Program-made: the position numbers and the translations under genes
Source: Aristophania vespae
Lineage (GTDB): Bacteria; Pseudomonadota; Alphaproteobacteria; Acetobacterales; Acetobacteraceae
Length of the DNA: 64,000 bases
NCBI RefSeq assembly: GCF_009906835.1
Contig: NZ_CP047652.1
Coordinates: forward strand, 1,612,001-1,676,000
Direction: 5' to 3'
Shown here: piece after piece, positions 28,047 through 37,761 of the stretch
How positions within the stretch are numbered: position 1 is the stretch's first letter
Layout: each line of letters starts with the position of its first letter
Notes under the pieces: model-generated
Databases searched by the model: none
Told to the model about the DNA's origin: nothing
Seen by the model: the letters and a program-made list of their open reading frames with translations, nothing else

Positions 28047-29179
28047 TTAAGAGTCGGAAAGGCTCCCCTCACGACTAAAGACCTTATTGCCTGCAACCCA
28101 CATTTCTTTAATTCTGAAATCGCGATCCATTACAGCAAAATCAGCTAATTTTCCTTCGCATATTTCACCACGATCATGCAAACCCAAATAGCGGGCCGCA
28201 TTTGTGCTTACCAGCCTGGAAGCTTTAGAAAGAGACGCCCCATGACGCACAGCATTACGAAATGCCTGGTCGAGCGTTAGAACACTTCCAGCCAAACTAC
28301 CATTAGGCAGACGTACGACACCCTCTTTTATCATCACATCTTGCCCACCTAGCTGGCTTGGTCCATCTTCCTGCCCAGCACCGCGCATAGCATCTGTCAC
28401 AAATAAAAGACGATTATCCATTGTCTTGGACGCCAGCCGGAAAGTAGCCGGATGAACATGATGCGTGTCAAAAATCATTTCGGCATAAGCCACATCATGA
28501 CACATAAAGGCCGTTACAGGGCCAGGATCACGCCCCTGAATGGAAGGCATTGCATTAAAAAGATGCGTCGCTCCGGCCGTACCTCCTGCACCACAAATGA
28601 TACATAAAGCCCGTTCTGTTTGCTCATAATTTGCTACAGTATGACCCAGACTGACACGTATGCCGGCTTTGGCAAAACTCTCCATTGCCGTATCACTATG
28701 TGCTAATTCAGGAGCTATCGTCACAAGACTGACACAACCTGATTTTATTAACTCATCAACACGCTCAGCTGTAGGCTCAATAGCAAAAGCAGGTTGGGCT
28801 CCAAGCTTATGAGGGCTGACAAAAGGCCCTTCTATGTGAGCACCATGAATATGAGGGCCATTTGGAACCCCCTCTTTCATAACCTTGGAAATCGCTTCTA
28901 ATACAGTAAGGATATCTTCCCAGGGGCGTGTGATTGTCGTTGGCAGAATCGTTGTTGTGCCATGACGGAGGTGAAAAAGCGCCATTTTCCGGATCGCCTC
29001 AACGCCATCCATCGTATCAGCGCCATCTCCCCCATGGACGTGACCATCAACAAAGCCCGGTAAAATATATGTATCAGGAGCTTCTTTTAGGGGGTGATCT
29101 TTTCTATGTGGCTGCCAAACTCAATTGAACCCGCACTTTGATGATCTGGAAAAATAATTTGCCCTGTTAAAGATCTCAT
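28047..29179 (-). pseudogene. nagA: N-acetylglucosamine-6-phosphate deacetylase, frame broken at a C5 run
   Basis: Converts GlcNAc-6-P to glucosamine-6-P and acetate. Translation from ATG 29179 (GAGGAGGG just upstream, directly after the permease stop) gives 33 codons ending IEFGSHIEKITP then a stop. The rest of the enzyme lies in the next frame: EAPDTYILPGFVDGHVHGGDGADT, then GAHIEGPF, SLGHTVANYEQ, ATHLFNAM and LFVTDAMRGAG to the stop at 28047. One extra C in the run (G5 at 29100-29104 on the plus strand) restores a protein of about 377 residues with the metal-binding HVHGG motif. It is the last gene of the nag operon. Confidence 0.92.
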
Positions 29180-30487
29180 TTATCCCTCCTCAGCTTGAAG
29201 GCCGACCCGGCCAAAATAATAAGCATAAGCTGACATAGCGAGATATGACGGTACGACCAGCAAAATAAGCGCCCCTTGAAACCCGAGATAGGGTTTTAAC
29301 AAAACATAAATCGGAGGAATAATAGCCCCTCCACAATAAGTCATAACCAGCACGGCTGAAACTAAAGACGTTAAAGCACCTGCGCCTCTAAGGGCAATCG
29401 GAAAGAGAATAGGCATGATCATCGCATTTGCCGCCCCCAAAAGCGCAATGAAAAAGACTGAACTATAACCGTGAGTGAAAAAGGCGCATATGGCAAAAAC
29501 AATTCCTATAAAGCATGAGAATTGCACATAAACTTCCTGCGTAACAAAACGCGGCACAACCACAAACCCTGCAATATAACCAATCAGCATGGCTGTCAGT
29601 GTAAAGGTCGTGAAAAATTTTGTGGAATCCAGAGGAAGGCCAAACCCACTGCCATATGTGCCAATCGCACTAGCAGCAAGAACTTCATTACCAGCATAAA
29701 GGAACAGAGCGATAAAACCAAAAATAACGTGCGGCTGTAGGAAATGCGAACGCTCACTCTTTTTAAGCTTTACAATAGGAGGGGCTTCTAAGGTCGGAAG
29801 CGGGAAGAAAAGGACCACTATTCCAATTAAAACAAGAATAGCCGCTAAAATAAGATAAGGTCCGTACAAAGAGTGGGCAAGCGGATATAAAATCGCATCT
29901 TTTGCAGCTTTATCGGGAGCAGCCTGGGCGCGCTCTGCAACTGAGCCTATATTGCCCATAACAAAGACACCTATAATAATAGGCGCTACAATACCAGCTG
30001 CCTTATTACATATGCCCATTATGGCAATACGCTGTGCTGCCCTGGAAGCAGGGCCAAGAAGACTGACCAGAGCACTCATAATGAGCTGCATGAGAGAAAC
30101 ACCAGCCCCTAAAATTAAAAGACCAGCTAATACCCCAGGATAATTTTTCCACACAACAAATTGCCCAAAACAGGCAACACCCAGGGCAGAAACAAGTAGC
30201 GAGCACGATAGTCCTAATTTCATACCCAATTTTTTAGCGACAAACGCTGCAGGGATAGAAAAAAAGAAATACGAGATGTAAAATACAAGCGGTATTAAGA
30301 AAGCGCTCACTTCATCAAGCGAGAAGGCAACCTCCACAAAAGAAATAAGCGGCCCGTTAATCCAGGTCACAAATCCTATTGCAACAAAAATACAGGCTGA
30401 AATAACAAGTATACTATAGCTATATGGTCCAACTAACCGCCCTGCCACGCGCTCTGACAAGTCATGACTGTCTCTCATTTTAGGCAC
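29180..30487 (-). CDS. MFS sugar permease, FHS/GluP-NagP type, probable GlcNAc importer
   Basis: A 435-residue permease with about twelve membrane segments, for example SILVISACIFVAIGFVTWINGPLI and FVEVAFSLDEVSAFLIPLVFYISYFFFSIPAAFVAKKLG. The arrangement matches the fucose/glucose/GlcNAc FHS subfamily of the major facilitator superfamily. Its position between a sugar kinase and nagA strongly implies import of N-acetylglucosamine (NagP role), which is inference from context. The start is taken at GTG 30487; an ATG at 30478 is possible and neither has a strong ribosome-binding site. Confidence 0.9.
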   Translation of the reverse strand: MPKMRDSHDLSERVAGRLVGPYSYSILVISACIFVAIGFVTWINGPLISFVEVAFSLDEVSAFLIPLVFYISYFFFSIPAAFVAKKLGMKLGLSCSLLVSALGVACFGQFVVWKNYPGVLAGLLILGAGVSLMQLIMSALVSLLGPASRAAQRIAIMGICNKAAGIVAPIIIGVFVMGNIGSVAERAQAAPDKAAKDAILYPLAHSLYGPYLILAAILVLIGIVVLFFPLPTLEAPPIVKLKKSERSHFLQPHVIFGFIALFLYAGNEVLAASAIGTYGSGFGLPLDSTKFFTTFTLTAMLIGYIAGFVVVPRFVTQEVYVQFSCFIGIVFAICAFFTHGYSSVFFIALLGAANAMIMPILFPIALRGAGALTSLVSAVLVMTYCGGAIIPPIYVLLKPYLGFQGALILLVVPSYLAMSAYAYYFGRVGLQAEEG

Positions 30488-30524
30488 TTTCGCTCATTAA
30501 AAAATCGTAAAAGGGATAAACCCC

Positions 30525-31412
30525 TTAACTCAAATAGGAGGCACCGATCATACCGGCATCTCCACCAAGTTGAGTAGGAACAACAAGTGCTGAATGAGGC
30601 ACGTAAAGCAATTTACGGTTTACTTCCTCATCGAGCATTTTAATCAAAGCTTTATCATTTGAAAGTCCTCCTCCTACAGGAACGATTGAAGCCCCTGTAA
30701 TATTAACAGCTACCGCTAAAGCTGATGAAAGATACGAAATAAAGAGAGAAACAGTCTTAGAAGCGGCTGGTTCATTTCGATGCGCATTCGATAAAATATC
30801 GAAACTATTTAGAGATTCTTTTGAGTGCCAGTGATGTAAATGCTCTAACCCTCTGGCATTGCCAATAGTTTCAAGACAGCCATATAGACCACAACCGCAT
30901 TGAAAATACGGCGTTTTGCCCTGCATATCTTGAATAAAGGGCCCATGGCCCCACTCACCTGTGTAACCTCCGCGCCCGACAATAAGCTTGTCATTAAGGA
31001 TCAAACCACCCCCTGTGCCTGTGCCCAGGATAATGCCAAATATATTGGAATGTCCCTTTGCTGCACCTTCTCGTGCTTCTGCCAATGCAAAACAGTCAGC
31101 ATCATTCCCTACGCGTACGGGACGAGAAAGAGACTTTTCTAAAACCTCCCTAAGCTTTATCCCGTTAATAGCTTTTATGTTAGCAGCTTTGCATAACCCA
31201 GTCTCAGGATCGCTTAAACCTGCTATGGCTATGTGAAGAGGTAGATTAGGATAAGGCGCGGACATCTCTCTAAAAGCATTGATAAATGCTTCTAAATCCT
31301 GTGTAGGTGTAGGGCGTTTTTGTTTTTCTCTTACCAAAGCTGAGCCTGGCGTGAATACACCCATACTAATAAAAGAACCACCAACATCGGCACAAAGAAT
31401 AGGATCAGACAC
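30525..31412 (-). CDS. ROK family sugar kinase, probable N-acetylglucosamine kinase
   Basis: A 295-residue ROK kinase. ADVGGSFISMGVF at residues 8-20 is the phosphate-binding loop, RVGNDADCFALAEA carries the catalytic Asp, and GTGTGGGLI with GEWGHGP binds ATP and sugar. The zinc-binding cluster is CGCGLYGCLETIG. It should phosphorylate the sugar imported by the neighbouring permease before deacetylation by NagA; the operon makes GlcNAc the likely substrate, although ROK enzymes also use glucose or fructose. It is followed 37 bases later by the permease. Confidence 0.9.
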   Translation of the reverse strand: MSDPILCADVGGSFISMGVFTPGSALVREKQKRPTPTQDLEAFINAFREMSAPYPNLPLHIAIAGLSDPETGLCKAANIKAINGIKLREVLEKSLSRPVRVGNDADCFALAEAREGAAKGHSNIFGIILGTGTGGGLILNDKLIVGRGGYTGEWGHGPFIQDMQGKTPYFQCGCGLYGCLETIGNARGLEHLHHWHSKESLNSFDILSNAHRNEPAASKTVSLFISYLSSALAVAVNITGASIVPVGGGLSNDKALIKMLDEEVNRKLLYVPHSALVVPTQLGGDAGMIGASYLS

Positions 31413-31501
31413 TGTGAGACAACTTTCTTCTTAAGATTAATCCAACATGATTTTTTGATTACAGACGCTTACTTACGAGCCATCTATTAACCATTTTTCA
31501 T

Positions 31502-32239
31502 CTATTGTTGTTTCAAAGATGAGGCGCTATCTTGGTCTAAAATAATCGTGACATTTTTATGCAAACGCACGGCCGTAGCACTGACCTCTGGCCCTATTTC
31601 ACCTTCAAGTGTTCTTGCAATAATCGGTGCTTTGTCTTTCCCCAGAGCAATAAGAAGCAGCTCCTTGGCTTCCAAAATCGTGCCGACACCCATTGTCAAA
31701 GCCTTGCTCGGCACTTTTTGGGGATTTCCTTCAAACATTCCCGCATTTTGTTGCCGCGTTTCGGAAGCCAGCGTAATACAGCGCGTCCGGCTATCAAAAG
31801 CAGAAGGTGGCTCATTAAAGCCAATATGTCCGGTATCGCCTATACCCAAAAGCTGTATATCTATACCACCAGCCTGTTTTATTGCCTCTTCATAAGCAGC
31901 GCATTCTTTTTCAAGATCTGCTGCAACACCATTTGGTACATGCGTGTTATTCATATTAATATTAACAAAACGGAATAAATTGTCTTGCATGTAATAGTGG
32001 TATGACTGCTTATCAGAAGCAGAAAGACCTACATACTCATCTAAGTTGAAACTAGTAACTTGAGAGAAATCTAAATTATTCTGCTTAGCTATCTGGATGA
32101 GAGATCGATAAACCCCTTCCATCGTACGACCTGTTGCCAAACCAAGAACAGATTTTGGCTTTTCATGTACTTTTTTGGCTATGATCTTTGCAGCTTCATG
32201 AGCTGCGTCAGTAGCGTTAGGGAAAATGAGAACTTTCAT
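31502..32239 (-). CDS. nagB: Glucosamine-6-phosphate deaminase
   Basis: Converts glucosamine-6-P to fructose-6-P and ammonia, the last step of the nag pathway. The 245-residue length fits the short NagB class. Motifs are VLGLATGRTMEGVY, SFNLDEYVGL (catalytic Asp region), PNGVAADLEKECAAYE, LGIGDTGHIGFNEP (catalytic His) and LTMGVGTILEAKELLLIALG. It is first in the minus-strand operon, ahead of the ROK kinase, permease and nagA, so the promoter should lie within 32240-32623. Confidence 0.96.
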   Translation of the reverse strand: MKVLIFPNATDAAHEAAKIIAKKVHEKPKSVLGLATGRTMEGVYRSLIQIAKQNNLDFSQVTSFNLDEYVGLSASDKQSYHYYMQDNLFRFVNINMNNTHVPNGVAADLEKECAAYEEAIKQAGGIDIQLLGIGDTGHIGFNEPPSAFDSRTRCITLASETRQQNAGMFEGNPQKVPSKALTMGVGTILEAKELLLIALGKDKAPIIARTLEGEIGPEVSATAVRLHKNVTIILDQDSASSLKQQ

Positions 32240-32623
32240 AAAAGAACCAATACTTTATTACCGTTAATATTATCTTTTACGAAGCTAATGCAGAGATATT
32301 TACAAAGTCAACGATTCAATTTTACTAAAAACTGTTTACCAGCTTCTTGCACAAGGATTTCTCCAGTTTTTTGGCATTATTGTCACATATTTGTGATTTC
32401 GATAAACCACTAACTAATAATTTGATTCACAAAAAATTATTTAACGACACGTTAAATTTAAAGTTAAAATATATGTTATTTACTTGCATAATATTATCAA
32501 TATTTGCGTTATTTCTTGCAAATCGTGAGATTTTATTGTAATATAATTTTTATCATCTCCCAATATGGAGGTGTGTCTATATTTTACTAATTATTTGAAA
32601 AATTATATTATCAAGGCCTATCT
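32240..32623. other. Divergent promoter region between nagB and the secreted-protein gene
   Basis: About 380 AT-rich bases that must hold promoters for both flanking genes. I could not single out an operator with confidence. Short plus-strand frames here lack ribosome-binding sites and recognised content. Confidence 0.5.
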
Positions 32624-34564
32624 ATGAGTAAATTAAAAAATCTGCTCCTTACCTTATCGGTAGGGGTGTCTTCGCTCGCCTTAACATCAGAGGCAGCTTT
32701 AGCCAACTTACCCGTAAATACCTATCATTTAACCGTAAATGCACATCATTTGGCATCTGCTGCCGATAAAGCACCTATTTTAACAGTCGGTGGCACGCAA
32801 ACTTCTTATATCCGAACCGGGCAGAATATGGATCCCTGGATCAAGCCTCATGCACTGCTTTTAGGTGCACAACGGGCTGGCAGTGTAGCATCTACAATTG
32901 CTGAAGATCATTTAGGTACAGATTCCCAAATTATTCTTCGCGGTATGCCTGATGGTTATCTAGATATGGGCTGCTTGATTTGCTCAGTCACAACATCACA
33001 ATCTGTGTTTGACACACGAGCAGGATTATCCAGCAACCTGACAATTAATAGTAATTTTGCCAAAAACCCATCATTTGATAGTGTTGTTGAATATCTTCAG
33101 CCTAAGAGTGCTGAGCCTCAACTTGTGCTAGATGATGTCACCTATGACGCCACACATATCTATTTGCCCCAAAACAAGCACTTGACTGCTCAGCAAATAG
33201 CACGCATCCACCCTAACCAATATATTACCACAAATTCTATTTCAGCTGATGTTCCTGCCCCTCATTTCACTGATGATAGCGGCATGTCGAACCCTTCAGA
33301 AGGTAAAACGCTTCCACCACATAATTATTATGTATCTACAGTGCAAAGCGTGGCAAAAGATGGTTCATCTATTACAGTTAATGGCTGGGCTGTACAGGGT
33401 GGTGATAGCTCGGGACACCCCTGGCGCGATAATGATGTTCCTACCACGACATATGACACTGTACGTTCAAACTTCGGTAAAGCTGTCGCTATGATCGGTA
33501 TGCCAACCCAAACTGGTGGCAGCGATATTTATATGACCTTTGACCCCAGTAATTCCCCCCACTCTCTCACAGATCGCTTTAATGGCGAGCAGATGAACAT
33601 TCATTATGATGGCACGCAGTCAGGCCAGGCTACAATGAATGGCATTATGATCTCCTATGAGTGCGGAGGACCAGCCTCAGCCCCCGGAAAATGCCTGCAC
33701 CCTAGTTATGATTCAACAGGGCTGCTCATTAACGGCAATAACCTGCCTAACGGTATTCAAAATACTGTGCCATCATGGGCAAACGAATATAAGGGTTATA
33801 ATTTTTACATCCCTGGTTCCGAAGCCCCCAAAAATGGCCTTAATAACGCCCATACCTCTTTTGAAAGCTTTACACCAACACTGAATAATCACCAGCTTAT
33901 TACGCGCCAATGGGTTCAACAGACAAGTGACAACTCTGCTACGCTTGATTGGCCTGATTATAGTGTTAACTTCGGGCTTGTTGTAGACGGCACACGTTGG
34001 GATAGCACAGGTAAAACAGGGGTTCGTCAGGGTTATATCTCCTTTGACTATAGCAAGGCCAATCAAGGCGGCGTTTGCATCATTGGAAATAACACTGTCT
34101 GGCTTAATAAAGACGCACCTGGCCTCTGTGTCCGCGGCGACGGCTCGACATGGTTAGGTAATAACCTAGTGGTCGAAACACAAAAATCAATCGTTGCACG
34201 CGCTAATACTCCCAAAGGAGAACAAGATGGTGCAACTTTAACCGGTGATGATAATGGCGATTGGCAGGTTGGCTCCAAACTTGCCAATGGTGGCAATATT
34301 CGTGGCGTCAAAGGACTATACGCTAATAACGTAACAGCTTTGGTGGGCCAAATTCCTTTCATAGAAAATGTTTCTCTCATTCGTTCTGGTGTTAAATTAA
34401 CATTAGGGACAATTAAAAGCGGCGGACATGAGATATCTGACCGCGTTTGGTGCGATACCTGCCTCAATGCTGGTCAAACGGCAGGTAATGGATCGGGACG
34501 CTGGGTCTTTTTAGATAAAGATGGTAACTGGCGCACTGATGATGGCGCTATTGCCCGCGAGTAA
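32624..34564 (+). CDS. Large secreted protein of unknown function
   Basis: A 646-residue protein with a clear signal peptide (LKNLLLTLSVGVSSLALTSEAALA). The mature part is rich in Asn, Gly, Ser, Thr and Asp, with little charge and few long helices, suggesting beta structure. Internal near-repeats are visible towards the C-terminus: GGVCIIGNNTVWLNKDAPG and GLCVRGDGSTWLGNNLVVE, then a segment ending DKDGNWRTDDGAIARE. Cys pairs such as MGCLICSV and WCDTCLN suggest periplasmic or extracellular disulfides. I recognise no domain. It is divergent from the nag operon and ends in a terminator, so it is probably its own transcript. Confidence 0.85.
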   Translation: MSKLKNLLLTLSVGVSSLALTSEAALANLPVNTYHLTVNAHHLASAADKAPILTVGGTQTSYIRTGQNMDPWIKPHALLLGAQRAGSVASTIAEDHLGTDSQIILRGMPDGYLDMGCLICSVTTSQSVFDTRAGLSSNLTINSNFAKNPSFDSVVEYLQPKSAEPQLVLDDVTYDATHIYLPQNKHLTAQQIARIHPNQYITTNSISADVPAPHFTDDSGMSNPSEGKTLPPHNYYVSTVQSVAKDGSSITVNGWAVQGGDSSGHPWRDNDVPTTTYDTVRSNFGKAVAMIGMPTQTGGSDIYMTFDPSNSPHSLTDRFNGEQMNIHYDGTQSGQATMNGIMISYECGGPASAPGKCLHPSYDSTGLLINGNNLPNGIQNTVPSWANEYKGYNFYIPGSEAPKNGLNNAHTSFESFTPTLNNHQLITRQWVQQTSDNSATLDWPDYSVNFGLVVDGTRWDSTGKTGVRQGYISFDYSKANQGGVCIIGNNTVWLNKDAPGLCVRGDGSTWLGNNLVVETQKSIVARANTPKGEQDGATLTGDDNGDWQVGSKLANGGNIRGVKGLYANNVTALVGQIPFIENVSLIRSGVKLTLGTIKSGGHEISDRVWCDTCLNAGQTAGNGSGRWVFLDKDGNWRTDDGAIARE

Positions 34565-34575
34565 TTTTAATAGAG

Positions 34576-34610
34576 AAGCTGGCTATGATTATAATAGCCA
34601 GCTTTATTTT
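34576..34610 (+). terminator. Rho-independent terminator
   Basis: AAGCTGGCTAT and ATAGCCAGCTT form an 11-bp stem with a 7-base loop, followed by TATTTT, right after the secreted-protein gene. Confidence 0.9.
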
Positions 34611-35572
34611 GCTACAATGATTAGTATTAGTATTTAAATAGATTATTATATTTTATTAAATTTAAATATACTAATATTATTTATATATAATCATTAAGTA
34701 AAAATATTTTCTATTTTAATATGTAATTTTGGTTAAAACTTCTTATATTAATATTACACTTATTATATTCTTATAAAATAATCACACATATTATGTCATT
34801 AAATTAGACAATAGAGAAAAAGTGATAGGCGCTTTCTTTATTGTCTAATTATATGGCAAGTTACTACCTTACTAAATAATTTTCACAATCTTTCTTCCTT
34901 GTTGTAAATTGCAAAAATCCGAAAATGATATGGTGCTGATACGGGCCAGAAACTATGGCATGTTATATTATTAAGGCTGGCCCTGTTTACTGCGTTTTTG
35001 TTGAAAGAAACGCTCATAGTTAAGGTATATAATGATTCTGACGCCCTTGCAGACCAAGAAAATCAGCTGAAAGGTATCTTGCAGAGTCCTGTTATACGGC
35101 ACACAAGATCTGAATAATCTACCAATTTTATTACTTCTGCTCAACGCTGCTTATAAATTAGTGAAAGGTCTGATACGGCTCTTAGCGTTTCTCAGGCTAC
35201 CTCACGTTCTATTCATACGTCTGGAAAGCTGACCTAAAAGCTTAGGAACATTTCCCAAAAGGCAGAAGCTTTTCTCTACCCTAAAACGATATTTAAGATG
35301 CTGTAGCTTTAAAACATTTGGTTAAACCATAAGACATGAACCTTGTAGAATCAGATAAGTATGTAAGGCTTATCTTTCACTTTCACGTTTTTAATTGTGA
35401 TATTTTTCTGCACAGCAATACCCTCACTTCTGGGAACCATACCTCCCTCAAATACCCCTAAGTGCGTTAGATGCAATTGAGACGATTTGGGATTATTCAA
35501 AAATATCAATAACGAACTTCGGCTATTTCCCGCCGGCGCTTCGTCTTATCTAAATTGATTTAAGGGATTATT
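34611..35572. other. Non-coding stretch before tRNA-Lys
   Basis: About 960 bases with no intact gene. The left third is extremely AT-rich. Around 35020-35290 a plus-strand frame (from DSDALADQENQLKGILQSPV onward) shows a protein-like composition interrupted by stops and could be a decayed gene, but I recognise no family. No RNA gene could be identified. Confidence 0.5.
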
Positions 35573-35648
35573 TGGTGAACCGGGTGGGATTCGAACCCAC
35601 GACCATTCGATTAAAAGTCGAATGCTCTACCGACTGAGCTACCGGTTC
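35573..35648 (-). tRNA. tRNA-Lys (TTT)
   Basis: A full cloverleaf on the minus strand. Acceptor GAACCGG pairs with CCGGTTC, discriminator A and an encoded CCA follow, the D-arm is GCTC..GAGC, the anticodon stem TTCGA/TCGAA encloses CTTTTAA (anticodon TTT), and the T-arm is GTGGG-TTCGAAT-CCCAC. The length of 76 bases is normal. Confidence 0.97.
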
Positions 35649-36661
35649 ACTTCGAGAGACTGGCTACAGGATAGAGGCGGGTCCGTCAAGGGAGTTTATG
35701 CAAAAAAGTATAATTAATGACGTTTTAATTAAATTTCTTTGTTTTCATTCACCTTTTCTACGCTCTGAGCCTTTAAATGAGATAGTTTGCTACAAAAATA
35801 GGGAGAAAAAAATTTCTGCCCACAGCACTTAAAATGAAAATTTATTGTACTCTACGTCTGCAATTCGCAAAAATTCTCCCTTGCCTAAAGATTTTTTGTC
35901 ATATGAAGGCTGTTTAAGACGGCAATAAAAAACCTCACACCCTCCTTTTTTGTGAGGGTAACAAAGCATATTGCCCGTAATAGGCTCATCTAAAAAGGCT
36001 GTTTACAATAACATTATGCGCAATAATGGTATTATTGTCTGTCTTGAGATCATTATTTATCGTGAAGTAATTTCACAAAGCATAGATAGGATTTTGTACT
36101 ATACATCCCAATATAGGAGACTTCCAAGTCATACCCTATGCTTATTCAAATGAACTGTGAGGATATAGCATGGAGTCAAATGTAAATTCTCACAGCTATT
36201 TTTAAGTAAGAAAACTCAAAGCTTTACGCTTTCTTTTCGGCATTTTCACGCTCTAAAACAGATTTATGTCTCACTTTTAAAAGGATCTACATGATGACTT
36301 TCAATATAGTGATTATTTGGAATCGATCATTCATTTATAATGATTTTTATGTATAAATGATTTAATCAATAGTAATAAAATTATATTTTTGTTGAGAAAC
36401 ATACATTTTTAATAAGAATTTTTGTAAATAAATTTAAAATAATACGAAAATTTATCTATTATCTATTATCTATTATCTATTATCTATTATCTATTATCTA
36501 TTATCTATTATCTATTATCTATTATCTATTATCTTAAAGTAAACATGTCTAGAGAGTTTTTCAACCACATTCAGACTTTCATCATGGCAAAACAGAAATA
36601 AAAAGTCCTAAAATATGATCTCACAATTTGTGACGTCATATTAAATTATAATGAGCAGGTT
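35649..36661. other. Non-coding stretch with heptanucleotide array
   Basis: About 1 kb between tRNA-Lys and the cyclophilin terminator. It holds the 7-base array at 36452-36534 and a hairpin-forming CCTCACA..TGTGAGG near 35933-35957. The rest is AT-rich with no credible frame; a 60-codon frame at 35971-36153 has no recognisable content. Confidence 0.55.
36452..36534. repeat. Heptanucleotide tandem array (TTATCTA, about 12 copies)
   Basis: Perfect copies of TTATCTA run from 36452 to 36534 within AT-rich intergenic DNA. The array lies about 670 bases upstream of the nearest plus-strand feature and downstream of the cyclophilin gene, so no regulatory role is evident. Confidence 0.97.
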
Positions 36662-36695
36662 AAAAAATCCAGAGGGGGCCATAAGCCCTCTCTGG
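36662..36695 (-). terminator. Rho-independent terminator of the cyclophilin gene
   Basis: Read on the minus strand, CCAGAGAGGGC, a 5-base loop and GCCCCCTCTGG (one G-U pair) are followed by ATTTTTT. It lies 14 bases after the stop of the cyclophilin gene. Confidence 0.9.
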
Positions 36696-36708
36696 GCTGT
36701 ATTATGGC

Positions 36709-37206
36709 TTATTCTTCAATATAAGCGCGTTTGATGACATCTGGTTCTTTCACCATGCCAGATGCGCCAGAGCCACGTTTTAATTTATCGACATGCTCCA
36801 TACCTTCTATCACTTGTCCAATGATCGTATATTCGCCATCAAGTGAGGGGCAAGCTTCAAACATAATGAAGAACTGACTATTGGCACTATTAGGATTCAT
36901 GGTGCGAGCCATACCGACAGTGCCGCGCTCAAAGCGCTCTTTTTTGGTAAATTCTGCAGGAAGGTCAGGATAAGAGCTACCGCCTGAACCCGTGCCGGTT
37001 GGGTCCCCACCCTGTGCCATAAAGCCTTCGATCACACGATGGAACTTAACCCCATCATAAAATCCTTCCTGAGCCAGTAATTTCATACGCTCAGCATGTT
37101 TAGGGGCTAAATCTGGACGTAGAACGATAACCACTTTACCTTCAGGCAATTCTAAAACGAGTTTGTCACCCTTGATCTCTGGAGCTGTGTTTTTACTGTC
37201 AGACAT
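36709..37206 (-). CDS. ppiB: Peptidyl-prolyl cis-trans isomerase, cyclophilin type
   Basis: A 165-residue cytoplasmic cyclophilin with no signal peptide. It shows FHRVIEGFMAQGGDPTGTGSGG (catalytic Arg and Gln), GMARTMNPNSANSQFFIMF and the C-terminal YTIIGQVIEGMEHVDKLKRG. It speeds proline isomerisation during folding. AGGAAATATAT precedes the ATG. It follows coaD and gyrA on the same strand and is probably co-transcribed with them, ending at the terminator. Confidence 0.94.
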   Translation of the reverse strand: MSDSKNTAPEIKGDKLVLELPEGKVVIVLRPDLAPKHAERMKLLAQEGFYDGVKFHRVIEGFMAQGGDPTGTGSGGSSYPDLPAEFTKKERFERGTVGMARTMNPNSANSQFFIMFEACPSLDGEYTIIGQVIEGMEHVDKLKRGSGASGMVKEPDVIKRAYIEE

Positions 37207-37254
37207 ATATATTTCCTACAAAATGAAAAATTATTCTAAGGGGGAATATAAGTT

Positions 37255-37761
37255 TTATATTGGCTCATACCCCAATTTCGACAAGACAAGCCGAGCGACG
37301 TCCTCACTTACAAAATGAGAAATATCTCCCCCAAGGCGAGCAATCTCTTTGACAATCCGACTTGCTGTTGTGCGATGATTTTCTGATGCTAATAAAAAAA
37401 CTGTCTCAATTTCAGGAGCCAGACGACGCAAAGCCCCTGAGAGCTGAGTTTCAAAATCAAAATCACCTGCCGAGCGCAAGCCACGAACGACCGTGCCCGC
37501 CCCTGCCTGATGCACCGCATCAACCAAAAGATTATCAAATCCCTGCACAGAAATTCTCTCTCCATGCGGTAAACGTGCTACTTCTTTACGGACAAGATCG
37601 ATCCGCTCTTCCAGCTTGAGGAGCGGCTTTTTATCTTCATTAACAGCCACCCCAACAATGAGATGGTCGAAAATAGTTGCCGCCCGATCAATCACGTCTA
37701 AATGCCCAAAGGTAATTGGGTCAAACGTGCCCGGGTAGAACCCTATGCGTGGGTTACCCAT
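37255..37761 (-). CDS. coaD: Phosphopantetheine adenylyltransferase
   Basis: A 168-residue enzyme of coenzyme A synthesis that joins ATP and 4'-phosphopantetheine. The nucleotidyltransferase motif is [21 protein letters not shown] with T/HxGH-type FGHLD, then [16 protein letters not shown] and the C-terminal [20 protein letters not shown] with the conserved S-S-R-like segment. The start at 37761 overlaps the end of gyrA by 8 bases; a longer frame up to 37821 only extends into gyrA sequence. GGAAGG lies immediately upstream. Confidence 0.95.
   Translation of the reverse strand: MGNPRIGFYPGTFDPITFGHLDVIDRAATIFDHLIVGVAVNEDKKPLLKLEERIDLVRKEVARLPHGERISVQGFDNLLVDAVHQAGAGTVVRGLRSAGDFDFETQLSGALRRLAPEIETVFLLASENHRTTASRIVKEIARLGGDISHFVSEDVARLVLSKLGYEPI

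Noticed and set aside
37541-37555. Exact 15-base match (CCCTGCACAGAAATT) between the left-edge direct repeats and coaD
   Set aside because: The match lies in normal coaD coding sequence, and one or two exact 15-base pairs are expected by chance in a 64-kb window.
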